Positions 12,871 through 21,926 of a stretch of DNA of 64,000 bases are shown in pieces (positions within the stretch are counted from its first letter, which is position 1; each line of letters opens with the position of its first letter). The notes beneath the pieces are model-generated. The model had not been told where the DNA came from and made no database searches. It saw only the letters and a list, made by a program, of their open reading frames with translations. The translations under genes and the position numbers were made by a program. The stretch is from Culex pipiens pallens (taxonomy: Eukaryota; Arthropoda; Insecta; Diptera; Culicidae), in NCBI RefSeq assembly GCF_016801865.2, contig NC_068939.1:129608917-129672916 (forward strand), in the 5' to 3' direction.

Positions 12871-13881
12871 AGTTGTGTGTTATTCATAAGTCCAAAATGT
12901 TCAATTATTCATATAAGTCCAAATATTCATTTGCGGATAACTACCTAACTTGAATTGAATACAAGATTTAAAGCAACCTATCCGAAAGCTACTCTTAACT
13001 CAAATCCCCGACATTTTAATTATTAACCAAAAAAAAACGTTTCTTTTAAAACCTGTCTGGCTTCTTTTAAAAAACAAAAAAACAAATAACAGTTGATATT
13101 TTACAAGTCGTGAATTGAAAAAGAGACAACCATTTGATCGTCAGAATTCCAGAAGATCCTCGATTCGCAACAATGGTCGATACAATCATAATCCGACAAC
13201 CGTTAGTTCAACAGATCAACGAATTTAGTCCGATATCATTTCACTATTGATTGATCGAGACTCTATGGAAATTTTGACAAATCAGAATGGTTTTTATGCT
13301 ACTGATTCTGATAGAATTACTAGATTCACTGTTACTAATTTTGTCCCTAAATAACTAAAGGCAAAGTATAAAAAGTTGATATTTATAGTTAAAATCCTAA
13401 ATTCTACAAACACTATTTTTTTAAACCCGCATCCTAACCTGACACCCACATTAAGATAGGGAAAAATCACATATGTAGCGGTTCATTGTACAAATGTGAT
13501 ATTTCCACTATCAGAGAACCTCCTTGTCTCGATGACAGCTTACCGGCCATCGATTAAGCCCTGAGACTACGCCAAAGTGGGTTCTCGCAGCATGAAGTGG
13601 TGTCCATGTGTAAAAATGGAAGCTTCAGCAATATACTGAACACTTCGATTTTAATTCCACATCGAATCAAATCATACTCTTTGCCAAACAAGCATCAAAC
13701 CTGTGACATTCATTATGACAAAGCCCAGGGATTACTCCAAAATAAAAAGATTGAAAATAAAACAAAAAATAAAGAAATTAAAATTTGAAAAATATACAAT
13801 TGGGATTTAATAAGTTTAGGTTTAACGTCAAAAGCGTGTAAAATTTAAAGGTTGAAAATAAAACTAAAAATAAAGTAATTA
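12871..13881. other. Intergenic DNA with nothing recognised
   Basis: AT-rich sequence with one less AT-rich patch at 13490-13620. No frame, RNA gene or element boundary could be supported here. Confidence 0.5.
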
Positions 13882-14324
13882 CAGTCCAGACTCAATTATC
13901 CGAAGCCTCGATTATCCGAAGTTTCGATTATTCGAAGCTCGATTATCCGAAGGTTTGTATGGGACTTCGGATAATCGAATCACGAACAAAAAAAAGTGTT
14001 CGTGTTGACTGGAATTGGGTCGCAGAACTCGAAATTGATGTTTAAAACAAGAAAAAGAAAAAAGTTTTTTCTTTTTCTTGTTTTAAACATCAATTTCGAG
14101 TTCTGCGACCCAATTCCAGTAAAATTTAATAGTTTATTGCTTTTTAATTAATAGAATGCATTTTTCAATATTTCGTCACCGCCATATTGGCGGCCATCTT
14201 GGAATTAAAAATTCTATATAACTTTAGCGTAGTTCAACAACGAAAAAAAAGAAAAAAAATTGTCGTGATTCGATTATCCGAAGTGAAATTTTTCCGAGGC
14301 CTTCGGAAAATCGAGTCTGGACTG
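13882..14324. mobile_element. CAGTCCAGACTC MITE (pogo-like) with an internal hairpin
   Basis: A 443-bp element with ends CAGTCCAGACTC and GAGTCTGGACTG, flanked by TA on both sides (13880-13881 and 14325-14326). The motif ATTATCCGAAG and its inverse are repeated near the ends. A related copy lies at 41121-41496, and isolated ATAATCGAA-type fragments are seen near 14570, 15780, 18970-19020 and 27740. Confidence 0.85.
14008..14120. repeat. Perfect 56-bp-arm palindrome
   Basis: Positions 14008-14063 and 14065-14120 are exact reverse complements with one base between them. The right arm ends in CCAATTCCAGT and the left begins ACTGGAATTGG. It lies wholly inside the MITE at 13882-14324 and is absent from the related copy at 41121. 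Confidence 0.95.
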
Positions 14325-14604
14325 TAAAATTTTAAAAAATAAGTTAAACGTGTAAAGCAACGCACAGAGAGCTTCCAAAAGCGTTTTGTAAGTCTCAACA
14401 AAACCTACAAATTGCTTTTAAAAGATAGCAAAAATTTTGCGTCGTTCCAGATAAATTGACAAATTAGAAAAATGTTACACACCGCGTGAAAAGAGATTTC
14501 TTTGTATTTGGCGTATCTTCGTACTCGATTTTTCGAAGTTCTCGTCAAAATTTCACTCGGATAATCGAATTCAGAAATGATTATTAAAATTATGACTCTA
14601 AAAG

Positions 14605-15650
14605 TTTAAGAATTTAATAATTTAAGAATAAAAGAATAAAAGAATAAAAGAATAGAAGAATAAAAGAATAAAAGAATAAAAGAATAAAAGAATAAAAGAA
14701 TTTAAGAATAAAAGAATAAAAGAATAAAAGAATAAAAGAATAAAAGAATAAAAGAATAAAAGAATAAAAGAACAAAAGAATAAAAGAATAAAAGAATAAA
14801 AGAATAAAAGAATAAAAGAATAAAAGAATAAAAGAATAAAAGAATAAAAGAATAAAAGAATAAAAGAATAAAAGAATAAAAGAATAAAAGAATAAAAGAA
14901 TAAAAGAATAAAAGAATAAAAGAATAAAAGAATAAAAGAATTTAAGAATTTAAGAATTTAGGAATTTAATAATAAAAGAATAAAAGAATAAAAGAATAAA
15001 AGAATAAAAGAATAAAAGAATAAAAGAATAAAAGAATAAAAGAATAAAAGAATAAAAGAATAAAAAAATAAAAGAATAAAAGAATAAAAGAATAAAAGAA
15101 TAAAAGAATAAAAGAATAAAAGAATAAAAGAATAAAAGAATAAAAGAATAAAAGAATAAAAGAATAAAAGAATAAAAGAATAAAAGAATAAAAGAATAAA
15201 AGAATAAAAGAATAAAAGAATAAAAGAATAAAAGAATAAAAGAATAAAAGAATAAAAGAATAAAAGAATAAAAGAATAAAAGAATAAAAGAATAAAAGAA
15301 TAAAAGAATAAAAGAATTTAAGAATTTAAGAATTTAAGAATAAAAGAATAAAAGAATAAAAGAATAAAAGAATAAAAGAATAAAAGAATAAAAGAATAAA
15401 AGAATAAAAGAATAAAAGAATAAAAGAATAAAAGAATAAAAGAATAAAAGAATAAAAGAATAAAAGAATAAAAGAATAAAAGAATAAAAGAATAAAAGAA
15501 TAAAAGAATAAAAGAATAAAAGAATAAAAGAATAAAAGAATAAAAGAATAAAAGAATAAAAGAATAAAAGAATAAAAGAATAAAAGAATAAAAGAATAAA
15601 AGAATAAAAGAATAAAAGAATAAATGAATAAAAGAATAAAAGAATGAAAA
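14605..15650. repeat. 1.05-kb array of an 8-bp unit (AATAAAAG)
   Basis: About 130 units, interrupted three times by short runs of AATTTAAG (near 14700, 14940 and 15315). The unit is related to, but not the same as, the TTTAAGAA unit of the arrays inside element E. The flanks differ, so this is an independent locus. Confidence 0.95.
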
Positions 15651-15654
15651 TTGA

Positions 15655-16141
15655 AGAAATTAAAAGAATGTATGATTTTTTTTTAGGTTTCAGGTTTTCG
15701 TAATTTTTAAATTTTAGAACTTTTGTTTTAAATTGAATTTTCCTTTTTTTATTTTTATATAAAGGGGGGGAGGGCTAGGATAATCGAATTCAACAAAATT
15801 GTTTCACAAACAAAATACAAAAATCAATATTTTAAAAATGGAAAAATGATGCTAACTGAGAACCTCTGAACGAACAAAATAAGAACACAGTTTGCTACAT
15901 CACATAGTCGACATTGCGCAAAACGCCATTCGGGAGGGCAATCTGTCATCAATTTTCATTTTGTTGACGTTTCTCTTGCAAAGCAAAGCCGCTTCTCTTA
16001 CGTGTGCCATTCATTCCTCGTAAAAATTTGGTTGCGATCTTGTTTTAAAGATTTTCCTAGCAGATTGTTACAAATTGTGAATTTTAAAACGTTTTTAAAT
16101 CAGTTCAATTTAACAGCTAATTTTCTACATTTCAGTGCACC
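15655..16141 (+). promoter_or_regulatory. Presumed promoter, 5' UTR and 5' UTR intron of the Ste24 gene
   Basis: An acceptor (CTACATTTCAG, ending at 16135) lies six bases before the ATG, so the leader is almost certainly spliced. A weak donor (CCTC/GTAAAA) near 16018 is the nearest candidate, which would place a short first exon in the CpG-containing stretch 15900-16018. No TATA box was found. The first 120 bases contain a fragment of the TAATCGAATTC repeat. Confidence 0.45.
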
Positions 16142-17497
16142 ATGCTGGAGGGCCTGCAGGCGAGTGAGCTGACGCTCTACTCGATTTTGATTTTCCTGTT
16201 TTTGGAAAATCTGGTCAATCTGTACCTGACCCGGCGGCAGATTTTCGTGTACGAAACGAGCAAGGACATTCCGGCGGAGCTGCGCGATGTGATGAAGAAG
16301 GAAACGTTCGAGAAGGCCCGCCTGTACGGGCTGGACAAGGCCAATTACGAGGTGTTCAAGCTGCTTGTGTGCGACATTGCCATTTCTTCGATCGAGCTTT
16401 ATACTGGATTTGTGGCCATGGTTTGGATGCGGGCTATGGAGGTGACTGCTAGAGTTGGGTTGGACAACGGAAGCGAGATCCAGGTCAGCATCGTGTTTTT
16501 GCTGCTGATCAACATCATCGGGACGTTTAAGGATATGCCGTTCAAGATCTACTCGACGTTCGTGCTCGAGGAGAAGCACGGCTTCAACAAGCAGACTCCG
16601 GCGTTCTTCATCAAGGACCAGATCAAGTCGTTCCTGGTTGGGCAGATGCTGTCGATTCCGATTGTGGCGGCGATCGTGTACATTGTGCAGATCGGTGGCA
16701 ACTACTTCTTCGTCTGGCTGTGGGCATTTGTCGGCGTTGTTTCGCTTGTCCTCATGATGGTCTATCCGGTTTACATTGCTCCACTGTTTGACAAGTTCCG
16801 TGCGCTGGAGGACGGCGAACTCAAGAGCAGTATCGAGCAGCTTGCGGCTTCGTTGAAGTTCCCGCTGGGCAAACTTTTCGTCGTGGAAGGTTCCAAGCGA
16901 TCGGCACACAGCAACGCGTACTTCACCGGTTTGTTTGGAGCTAAGCGAATCGTCCTGTTCGACACGCTCCTGCTGAACAAAGGCCTGCCTGATGATTCGA
17001 CCCTGACCGACGACGAGAAAGGAAAGGGCTGCGAAAACAAGGAAGTTCTGGCCGTCCTCGCCCACGAACTTGGCCACTGGAAGCTCGGCCACATCCGGAA
17101 GAACATCATCATCATGCAGGTGCAAATGTTCCTCATCTTCATGGCCTTCTCGCAGCTCTTCAAGTATTCCCCACTCTACCAAGCCGTCGGATTCCCGCCC
17201 AACGTTCAACCCATCCTGATCGGTTTCCTCGTGATCGTCATGTATGTCCTCGCGCCGTACAACACCGTCATTTCGTTCGCCATGACCATCCTATCGCGTC
17301 GCTTTGAGTACCAAGCGGATGAGTTCGCCAACAGCCTGGGTTATTCGAAGGAACTGGGCAAGGCCCTCGTCAAGCTGCACATCGACAATCTGGGTTTCCC
17401 CATCTACGACTGGATGTACTCGGCCTGGAACCATTCCCATCCGACGCTGCTGCAGCGGCTGGAACGCTTGAAAAGACTCCAGAAGAAGGAGAAATAA
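16142..17497 (+). CDS. Ste24: CAAX prenyl protease 1 (Ste24/ZMPSTE24)
   Basis: This zinc endoprotease of the endoplasmic reticulum membrane removes the last three residues of prenylated CAAX proteins; in some lineages it also cleaves upstream or clears blocked translocons. The 451-residue product has the family's usual length. The M48 motif HELGH is at about residues 308-312, and the third zinc ligand is the Glu of FEYQADE at about 389, with Asp 393 following. Hydrophobic segments near 14-32, 115-130, 165-185, 192-212 and 345-380 fit the multi-pass barrel of the family. The frame is unbroken, with strongly G/C-ending codons. The start is set by CACCATGC just after a splice acceptor. The coding region has no intron, unlike its neighbours. 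It stands alone between repeat-rich blocks. Confidence 0.97.
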   Translation: MLEGLQASELTLYSILIFLFLENLVNLYLTRRQIFVYETSKDIPAELRDVMKKETFEKARLYGLDKANYEVFKLLVCDIAISSIELYTGFVAMVWMRAMEVTARVGLDNGSEIQVSIVFLLLINIIGTFKDMPFKIYSTFVLEEKHGFNKQTPAFFIKDQIKSFLVGQMLSIPIVAAIVYIVQIGGNYFFVWLWAFVGVVSLVLMMVYPVYIAPLFDKFRALEDGELKSSIEQLAASLKFPLGKLFVVEGSKRSAHSNAYFTGLFGAKRIVLFDTLLLNKGLPDDSTLTDDEKGKGCENKEVLAVLAHELGHWKLGHIRKNIIIMQVQMFLIFMAFSQLFKYSPLYQAVGFPPNVQPILIGFLVIVMYVLAPYNTVISFAMTILSRRFEYQADEFANSLGYSKELGKALVKLHIDNLGFPIYDWMYSAWNHSHPTLLQRLERLKRLQKKEK

Positions 17498-17671
17498 GCG
17501 GCGAGAGTAAGATTGGAGTGCAAGTGGGATCTAGTCTCGGGGCTGGTCGGAAGCGGGGCGTGAGCGTTGAGAGCAACTTACAAACAGAATTGTCACAAAT
17601 ATTGAATAATCTACAGTAATTCATTTTTAACTATCAGAACTGGATAGCTTAAGATTAAGCCTAGTTGTAGT

Positions 17672-17677
17672 AATAAA
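17672..17677 (+). terminator. Polyadenylation signal of the Ste24 gene
   Basis: AATAAA lies 175 bp after the stop codon, in a short AT-rich 3' UTR. It is the first such hexamer downstream. Confidence 0.6.
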
Positions 17678-17928
17678 GCATGCTGTCATCATTCTGCTAT
17701 TTATCATTAAAGTGTGTTTAATTCTTCTGACATGTAAAAATTTATCAAATTTCAGATTAGAGGCAGTTTTTGCAGATTTTACTCGGTTTGTTCCAGAGAT
17801 CGTATCGAGGTACTCCGATTTGGATGAAACTTTCAGCGTCACACAAATGTGAGATGAACTCATGCCAACGATTAGCCCTCTTCGACAAAAGGAAGTGGGG
17901 TTAAATGGACATTGAAGTTTGAGAGAAG

Positions 17929-18089
17929 ATATCTGGAGTTTTTTTGAAAAGGTCCAATAAACCAAATTTTCAGTTTTTGCTTTTTGGATGTTTTTTTAAT
18001 ACCACTGACTCAAGGCGGTTTCAAAACACCCAAAAAGCAAAAACTAGAAATTTGGTTTATTGGACCTGTAAAAAAAAAACTCCAGATAT
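17929..18089. repeat. 161-bp foldback repeat ending ATATCTGGAG/CTCCAGATAT
   Basis: Two arms of about 55 bp (17929-17990 and 18028-18089) share GGTCCAATAAACCAAATTT and its inverse TTTGGTTTATTGGACC, with a few mismatches and a short loop. It looks like a small MITE without a surviving transposase. Confidence 0.7.
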
Positions 18090-18180
18090 TTGAAATCTTG
18101 AAATTCTTAAATTCTAACATTTTTAAATTCTTAAATTCTTATAAATTTGTCATCATCTTAATTAAAAAAAAAAAAACGTT

Positions 18181-18890
18181 ACTTAATCCACCTTTAGGTG
18201 GTTGGTGCCTTCCTCACATTCATAAAGTCAATTCATTCAGTAAAAATAGCAACATGTTTAACAAATCCACTTTGTTACTCATTTCTTTTGATAGGGATCA
18301 CAGACCTTGAATATTTCTGGCTCATCGGCAAGGTCTGATGAAAAACCTATCCAGCGATAGTTCGCATGGATGATTCAGGCAATATTTCTATCACAATATC
18401 TGAAATCCGGCCTCCAAAAAGTGTATAAATAACACTGAAGTGCTAATAACTTTTGATAGGGTTGTCAGATCTTCAATGTTTTGGACTCATTGGAAAGGTC
18501 CTTTTAATATCTTTCTGAAAATGTATAACATGATAGGTTTTGCTGCAAATACCACCCTTTTTACAATCTTCCGGACATACGCCAAAACCGTTTTTTTAGC
18601 ATAACTTTTGAAGTACTTAACTAAACTTGCTGATTTTAAAAAGAGACCTATGGGACCCCAAGACGGATCAAATGAGACTAATACGGTCAAAATCCGTTCA
18701 TCCAGTCTGGAGATAGTCGAGTGACAATTTTTTTGTCCACCCGCCTACACACATCCACACAGACATTTGCTCAGAGCATGATTCTGAGTCGATATGTATA
18801 CGTGAAGGTACGAGTACGAGTTCAAACTAATAATTGCATTTTTCGAGTGATTTTATAGCCTTTCATCAGTAAAGTGAGGAAGGCAAAAAA
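18181..18890. mobile_element. GCCTTCCTCAC/GTGAGGAAGGC element
   Basis: Starts near CCACCTTTAGGTGG followed by GTGCCTTCCTCAC, and ends GTGAGGAAGGCAAAAAA, giving an inverted terminal motif of at least 11 bp. Its interior (TCAAATGAGACTAATACGGT and GTCTGGAGATAGTCGAGTG) recurs inverted at 20396-21010. The total length is about 710 bp and no coding capacity is visible. Confidence 0.55.
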
Positions 18891-20003
18891 GATAATTTTG
18901 GAACATTTGTTAAGCCATATTTTCGGCTAGAGACCAACATTTGGAGGAAAAATAAAACTTTCGTGATTCGATTATCCTGCGTGAAATTTTGACTAGGGCT
19001 TTGGATAATCGAATACAAACTGTGCATATATTTTTAAATTTCTGAAATATTTTTTTCTTTTATTTATTGCGTTTTAGTTTTATTTTTATTATCCTCAATT
19101 TTGAAAATTGGTTTTTTTTTATTTAAATTTTAGGTTTTTGAGTTTGAGAATTCGACCTTTTTTGTATTTTTTTTTAAACCTGCTGAAACTTTTTTGGTGC
19201 CTTCGGTATGCCCAAAGAAGCCACTTTGCATAATTAGCTGTCCATATAGTTTTCTATACAAATGTGGCAACTGTTCATACAAAAGTGATATATGAAAATT
19301 CAAAAATCTGTATCTTTTGAAGGAATTTTTTATTATTATTTTTTATTTCACGTTTTGTCACTAAAACTTGATTTGCAAAAACACTATTTTTTTATCTGAT
19401 TGTTTTAGGGGACATGCCAACTTTTCAGAAATTTCCAGAATGTGCAAAAAATCTTTGACCGAGTTATGAATTTTTGAATCAATACTGATTTTAAAAAAAA
19501 TGTAAATATTGGTAGCATTTTCAACTTAATTTTTCAAGGTAAAATTGAATTTGCAATCAAAAAGTACTTCACTGAAATTTTAATAAAGTGCACCGTTTTC
19601 AAGTTATAGCCATTTTTAGGTATTTTTTCTGAAAATAGTCGCAGTTATTGATTTTTTAAAATTAGTGCCCATGTTTGCCCACTTTTGGCAAAAAGTATTC
19701 TTGAAATGTGAGAAAATGCTGTATATTTTGCTTTTTTGAACTTAGTTGATACGAGCTGAGATGGCGTCTCGGGCGTCGCGAGGTGCGACGCATATCTTTT
19801 TTGCCGGGGCCGATTTTTCGAAAAAATGCCAAACTTTGAAGGTCTGTACCGAACTCCAGGAAGCTCCAAACTTCAATGTTATATATACCAAAAGATGCGC
19901 AAGGATCTGGCCTACACGCCAGTGATGTTTTTGGTAAACGCATTCGTGGCCAAAATGCCTCAAAAAGTGACATTTTTGAAAAAATCTTTTTTTACGGGTT
20001 AAA
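18891..20003. other. AT-rich repeat-derived DNA
   Basis: Contains a fragment of the TTCGATTATCC family at 18965-19020. A patch that looks single-copy and is richer in GC follows at 19740-19940. A 103-codon frame on the - strand (19662-19973) shows no motif and is not called a gene. Confidence 0.45.
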
Positions 20004-20395
20004 CTGCCGTTCTACGCATAATTGTCCCATGTCATTTTTAGTCGATTCTGACTTTTTGTCATTTTTAGGTTTAGTTTGACGTTTACTTTTCAAAAAACAC
20101 ATAAAATCTAGTACTTTGTTAGGAAACTCATCAAAAACAACACCAAGTCTGTTTGTCCCATCGTTGTACTTCTACGCATAATTGTCCCACCAAGTATTTT
20201 CCTTCGAGGAATCATTAGTTTTACGAAGCATTGTGTCATGTTTACCTTTTGTAAAGCAAGAGAATAACAAATAAGAGAAATAAACTGCTAACTGGGGCGA
20301 TCAGGAACATATGGGGTGAACGGTCGAAAAATTTCAATCGCGTTTTTCTCAGTTGCACTTTTTTGAACATGGGACAATTATGCGTAGAACGGCAG
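20004..20395. mobile_element. MITE with TIR CTGCCGTTCTACGCATAATT
   Basis: A 392-bp element. The left end CTGCCGTTCTACGCATAATT, followed by GTCCCATG, is matched exactly by the inverted right end CATGGGACAATTATGCGTAG followed by AACGGCAG. TAAA is duplicated at both borders (20000-20003 and 20396-20399). An extra internal ACGCATAATTGTCCCA lies at 20173-20188. Related pieces occur in element E (8430 and 10058) and near 32488. Confidence 0.85.
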
Positions 20396-21010
20396 TAAAT
20401 CCCATTTAAAATTAAAGGGCGGAGCACCAGCTCCTGTTACGTCCAATCAAGCTCACATTTGGGATTTAGGCTCAGTATGCCCACCGAAACAAACCCCTGA
20501 ATGCCCGCCAAAAAGTCATTTTTGTTACACTCTAATGCATATCGATTCAAATTCAAATTCTGAGCAAATGTCTGTGTGTGTGGTGGAATGTAAGTCCGTG
20601 CACCGAAAAAAATGCACTCGATTATCTCTGGACTGACTGAACCGATTTGGACCGTTCTGGTCTCATTTGATTCGTCTTGGGATCCCACAAGACCCTAGTT
20701 ATTATTATAAAGTTTTGTAAAGTACTTCAAAAGTTATGCTACAAAATAGGTTTTAACAAAAGTCCGAAGGATTGTAAAAAGGTTGTTTTTTCTAACGAGT
20801 TCAAAACATTGAATATCTGACAACCGTTTCAAAAGTTATAAGCACTTAAGTGTTGTTTATACACTTTTTTGATGCTGGATCTAAGATATTTTGATGAAAA
20901 CGTTGTCCGGATCTATCATGCGACACATAATCAAATAGGTTATGAGCACTTAAGTGTTAATTTAACACTTATCAGAGGCTAGATCTCAAATATTTGTATG
21001 AAAATGTTGT
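20396..21010. repeat. Inverted relative of the 18181-18890 element
   Basis: Shares GTTACGTCCAATCAAGCTCA (also near 7772 in element E) and an inverted version of the GACTGACTGAACCGATTTGG region. No clear far terminus could be set, so it is probably a truncated copy. Confidence 0.45.
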
Positions 21011-21069
21011 CCAAAGACACAATGCGATTAAAAATTCCTTGCCGAGATGACGATTTTCGAATATTTTTA

Positions 21070-21450
21070 CAGTAGTTGTTCGGTATCTGGGCTGAGAAGG
21101 TAGCCCAGTCACCGAATGTTGCTCGTTAACTGGGCTGAACAAAAAATAACGAGGGGACCACCGATGCATAATATTTTCCAGATGAAATATAAAAATAAAA
21201 GTTACTCAAATTTATTTACAATGCTTACTTTTCATTTTTCTTTAATTGTAACTTGAAATTAAACAAAAGTTTGAAAAAAGTTTTTTTATTTATTGAATAT
21301 GATTTTTGCATCCATTAACCCCTCGGTCATTTTGGTTTGTTTTGGTTTTTTGACGTTTGTCTGCTTTTTAACTGGGCTACGGCCCAGTTATCGAGCGCCC
21401 AGTTAAAAAGCAACCCAATTAAACAACGCCCAGTTACCGAACAACTATAG
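21070..21450. mobile_element. TTGTTCGGTAACTGGGC MITE
   Basis: A 381-bp element with ends CAGTAGTTGTTCGGTATCTG and CAGTTACCGAACAACTATAG, which are inverse with two differences. GCCCAG motifs recur near both ends. A TA precedes the left end. The CAGT start again suggests a pogo-like family. Confidence 0.75.
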
Positions 21451-21452
21451 TT

Positions 21453-21472
21453 ATATACAGTATACTGTATAT
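21453..21472. repeat. 20-bp perfect palindrome ATATACAGTATACTGTATAT
   Basis: The 20 bases equal their own reverse complement and abut the right end of the MITE that stops at 21450. Confidence 0.8.
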
Positions 21473-21511
21473 CAATTAGGTTTTACACCGTGACGTCATT
21501 TGACAGCTCGT

Positions 21512-21609
21512 GTGCACTGTTTACATGGTCTTCGTCGATTGTCGACGAATATCCCCGAACAAAATCGACGACCGCATCGAACTGTGCTAAGTCCATGTAA
21601 ACAGTGCAC
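21512..21609. repeat. 17-bp inverted repeat around a CpG-rich loop
   Basis: GTGCACTGTTTACATGG (21512-21528) and its exact inverse (21593-21609) enclose 64 bp holding a second small palindrome, CGTCGATTGTCGACG. It lies about 320 bp beyond the GON4L stop codon, in its 3' flank. A 71-codon - strand frame crosses it but has no supporting motif. Confidence 0.6.
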
Positions 21610-21926
21610 TCCTTTCTAACCTCCAAATCGAGTCGGCGTAAAACATAATTGTATGGGCAGCCGTCAAAATTGTATTCTGATTTGTATCGATGGAACAATT
21701 ATGCAAAACAAAGCTTTCAATAAATTAATAAGGTAAATGTTTCTAATTATTTGAGTGATTTTGCAAAGAAAAGTAAAGTTGTTTTTTTTTTATTAATTAT
21801 CTAACAAAAAGGTTTGTAAATAAGGTCAGGTGATATCTTAGATTAAGTGCAACGAAACTGGGCTTAAAACTGATATTTTAATAAATATTCAACGATTAAC
21901 ACAAGCACTAGCCATTCTCCCCTCTC

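Noticed and set aside
13490..13620. Possible tRNA or small RNA gene in a less AT-rich patch
   Set aside because: No cloverleaf, A-box/B-box pair or terminator could be aligned.
2611..15650. CRISPR-like arrays
   Set aside because: The regular repeats are 8-bp microsatellite units without spacers, in a eukaryotic genome.
16100..17209. Long 369-codon open frame opposite the Ste24 gene
   Set aside because: It is the mirror of a GC-biased coding region; the opposite strand has an intact zinc-protease motif and normal codon use, while this frame has no motif.
21483..21698. 71-codon - strand frame in the GON4L 3' flank
   Set aside because: It runs through an inverted repeat and shows no family motif; kept only as a repeat feature.
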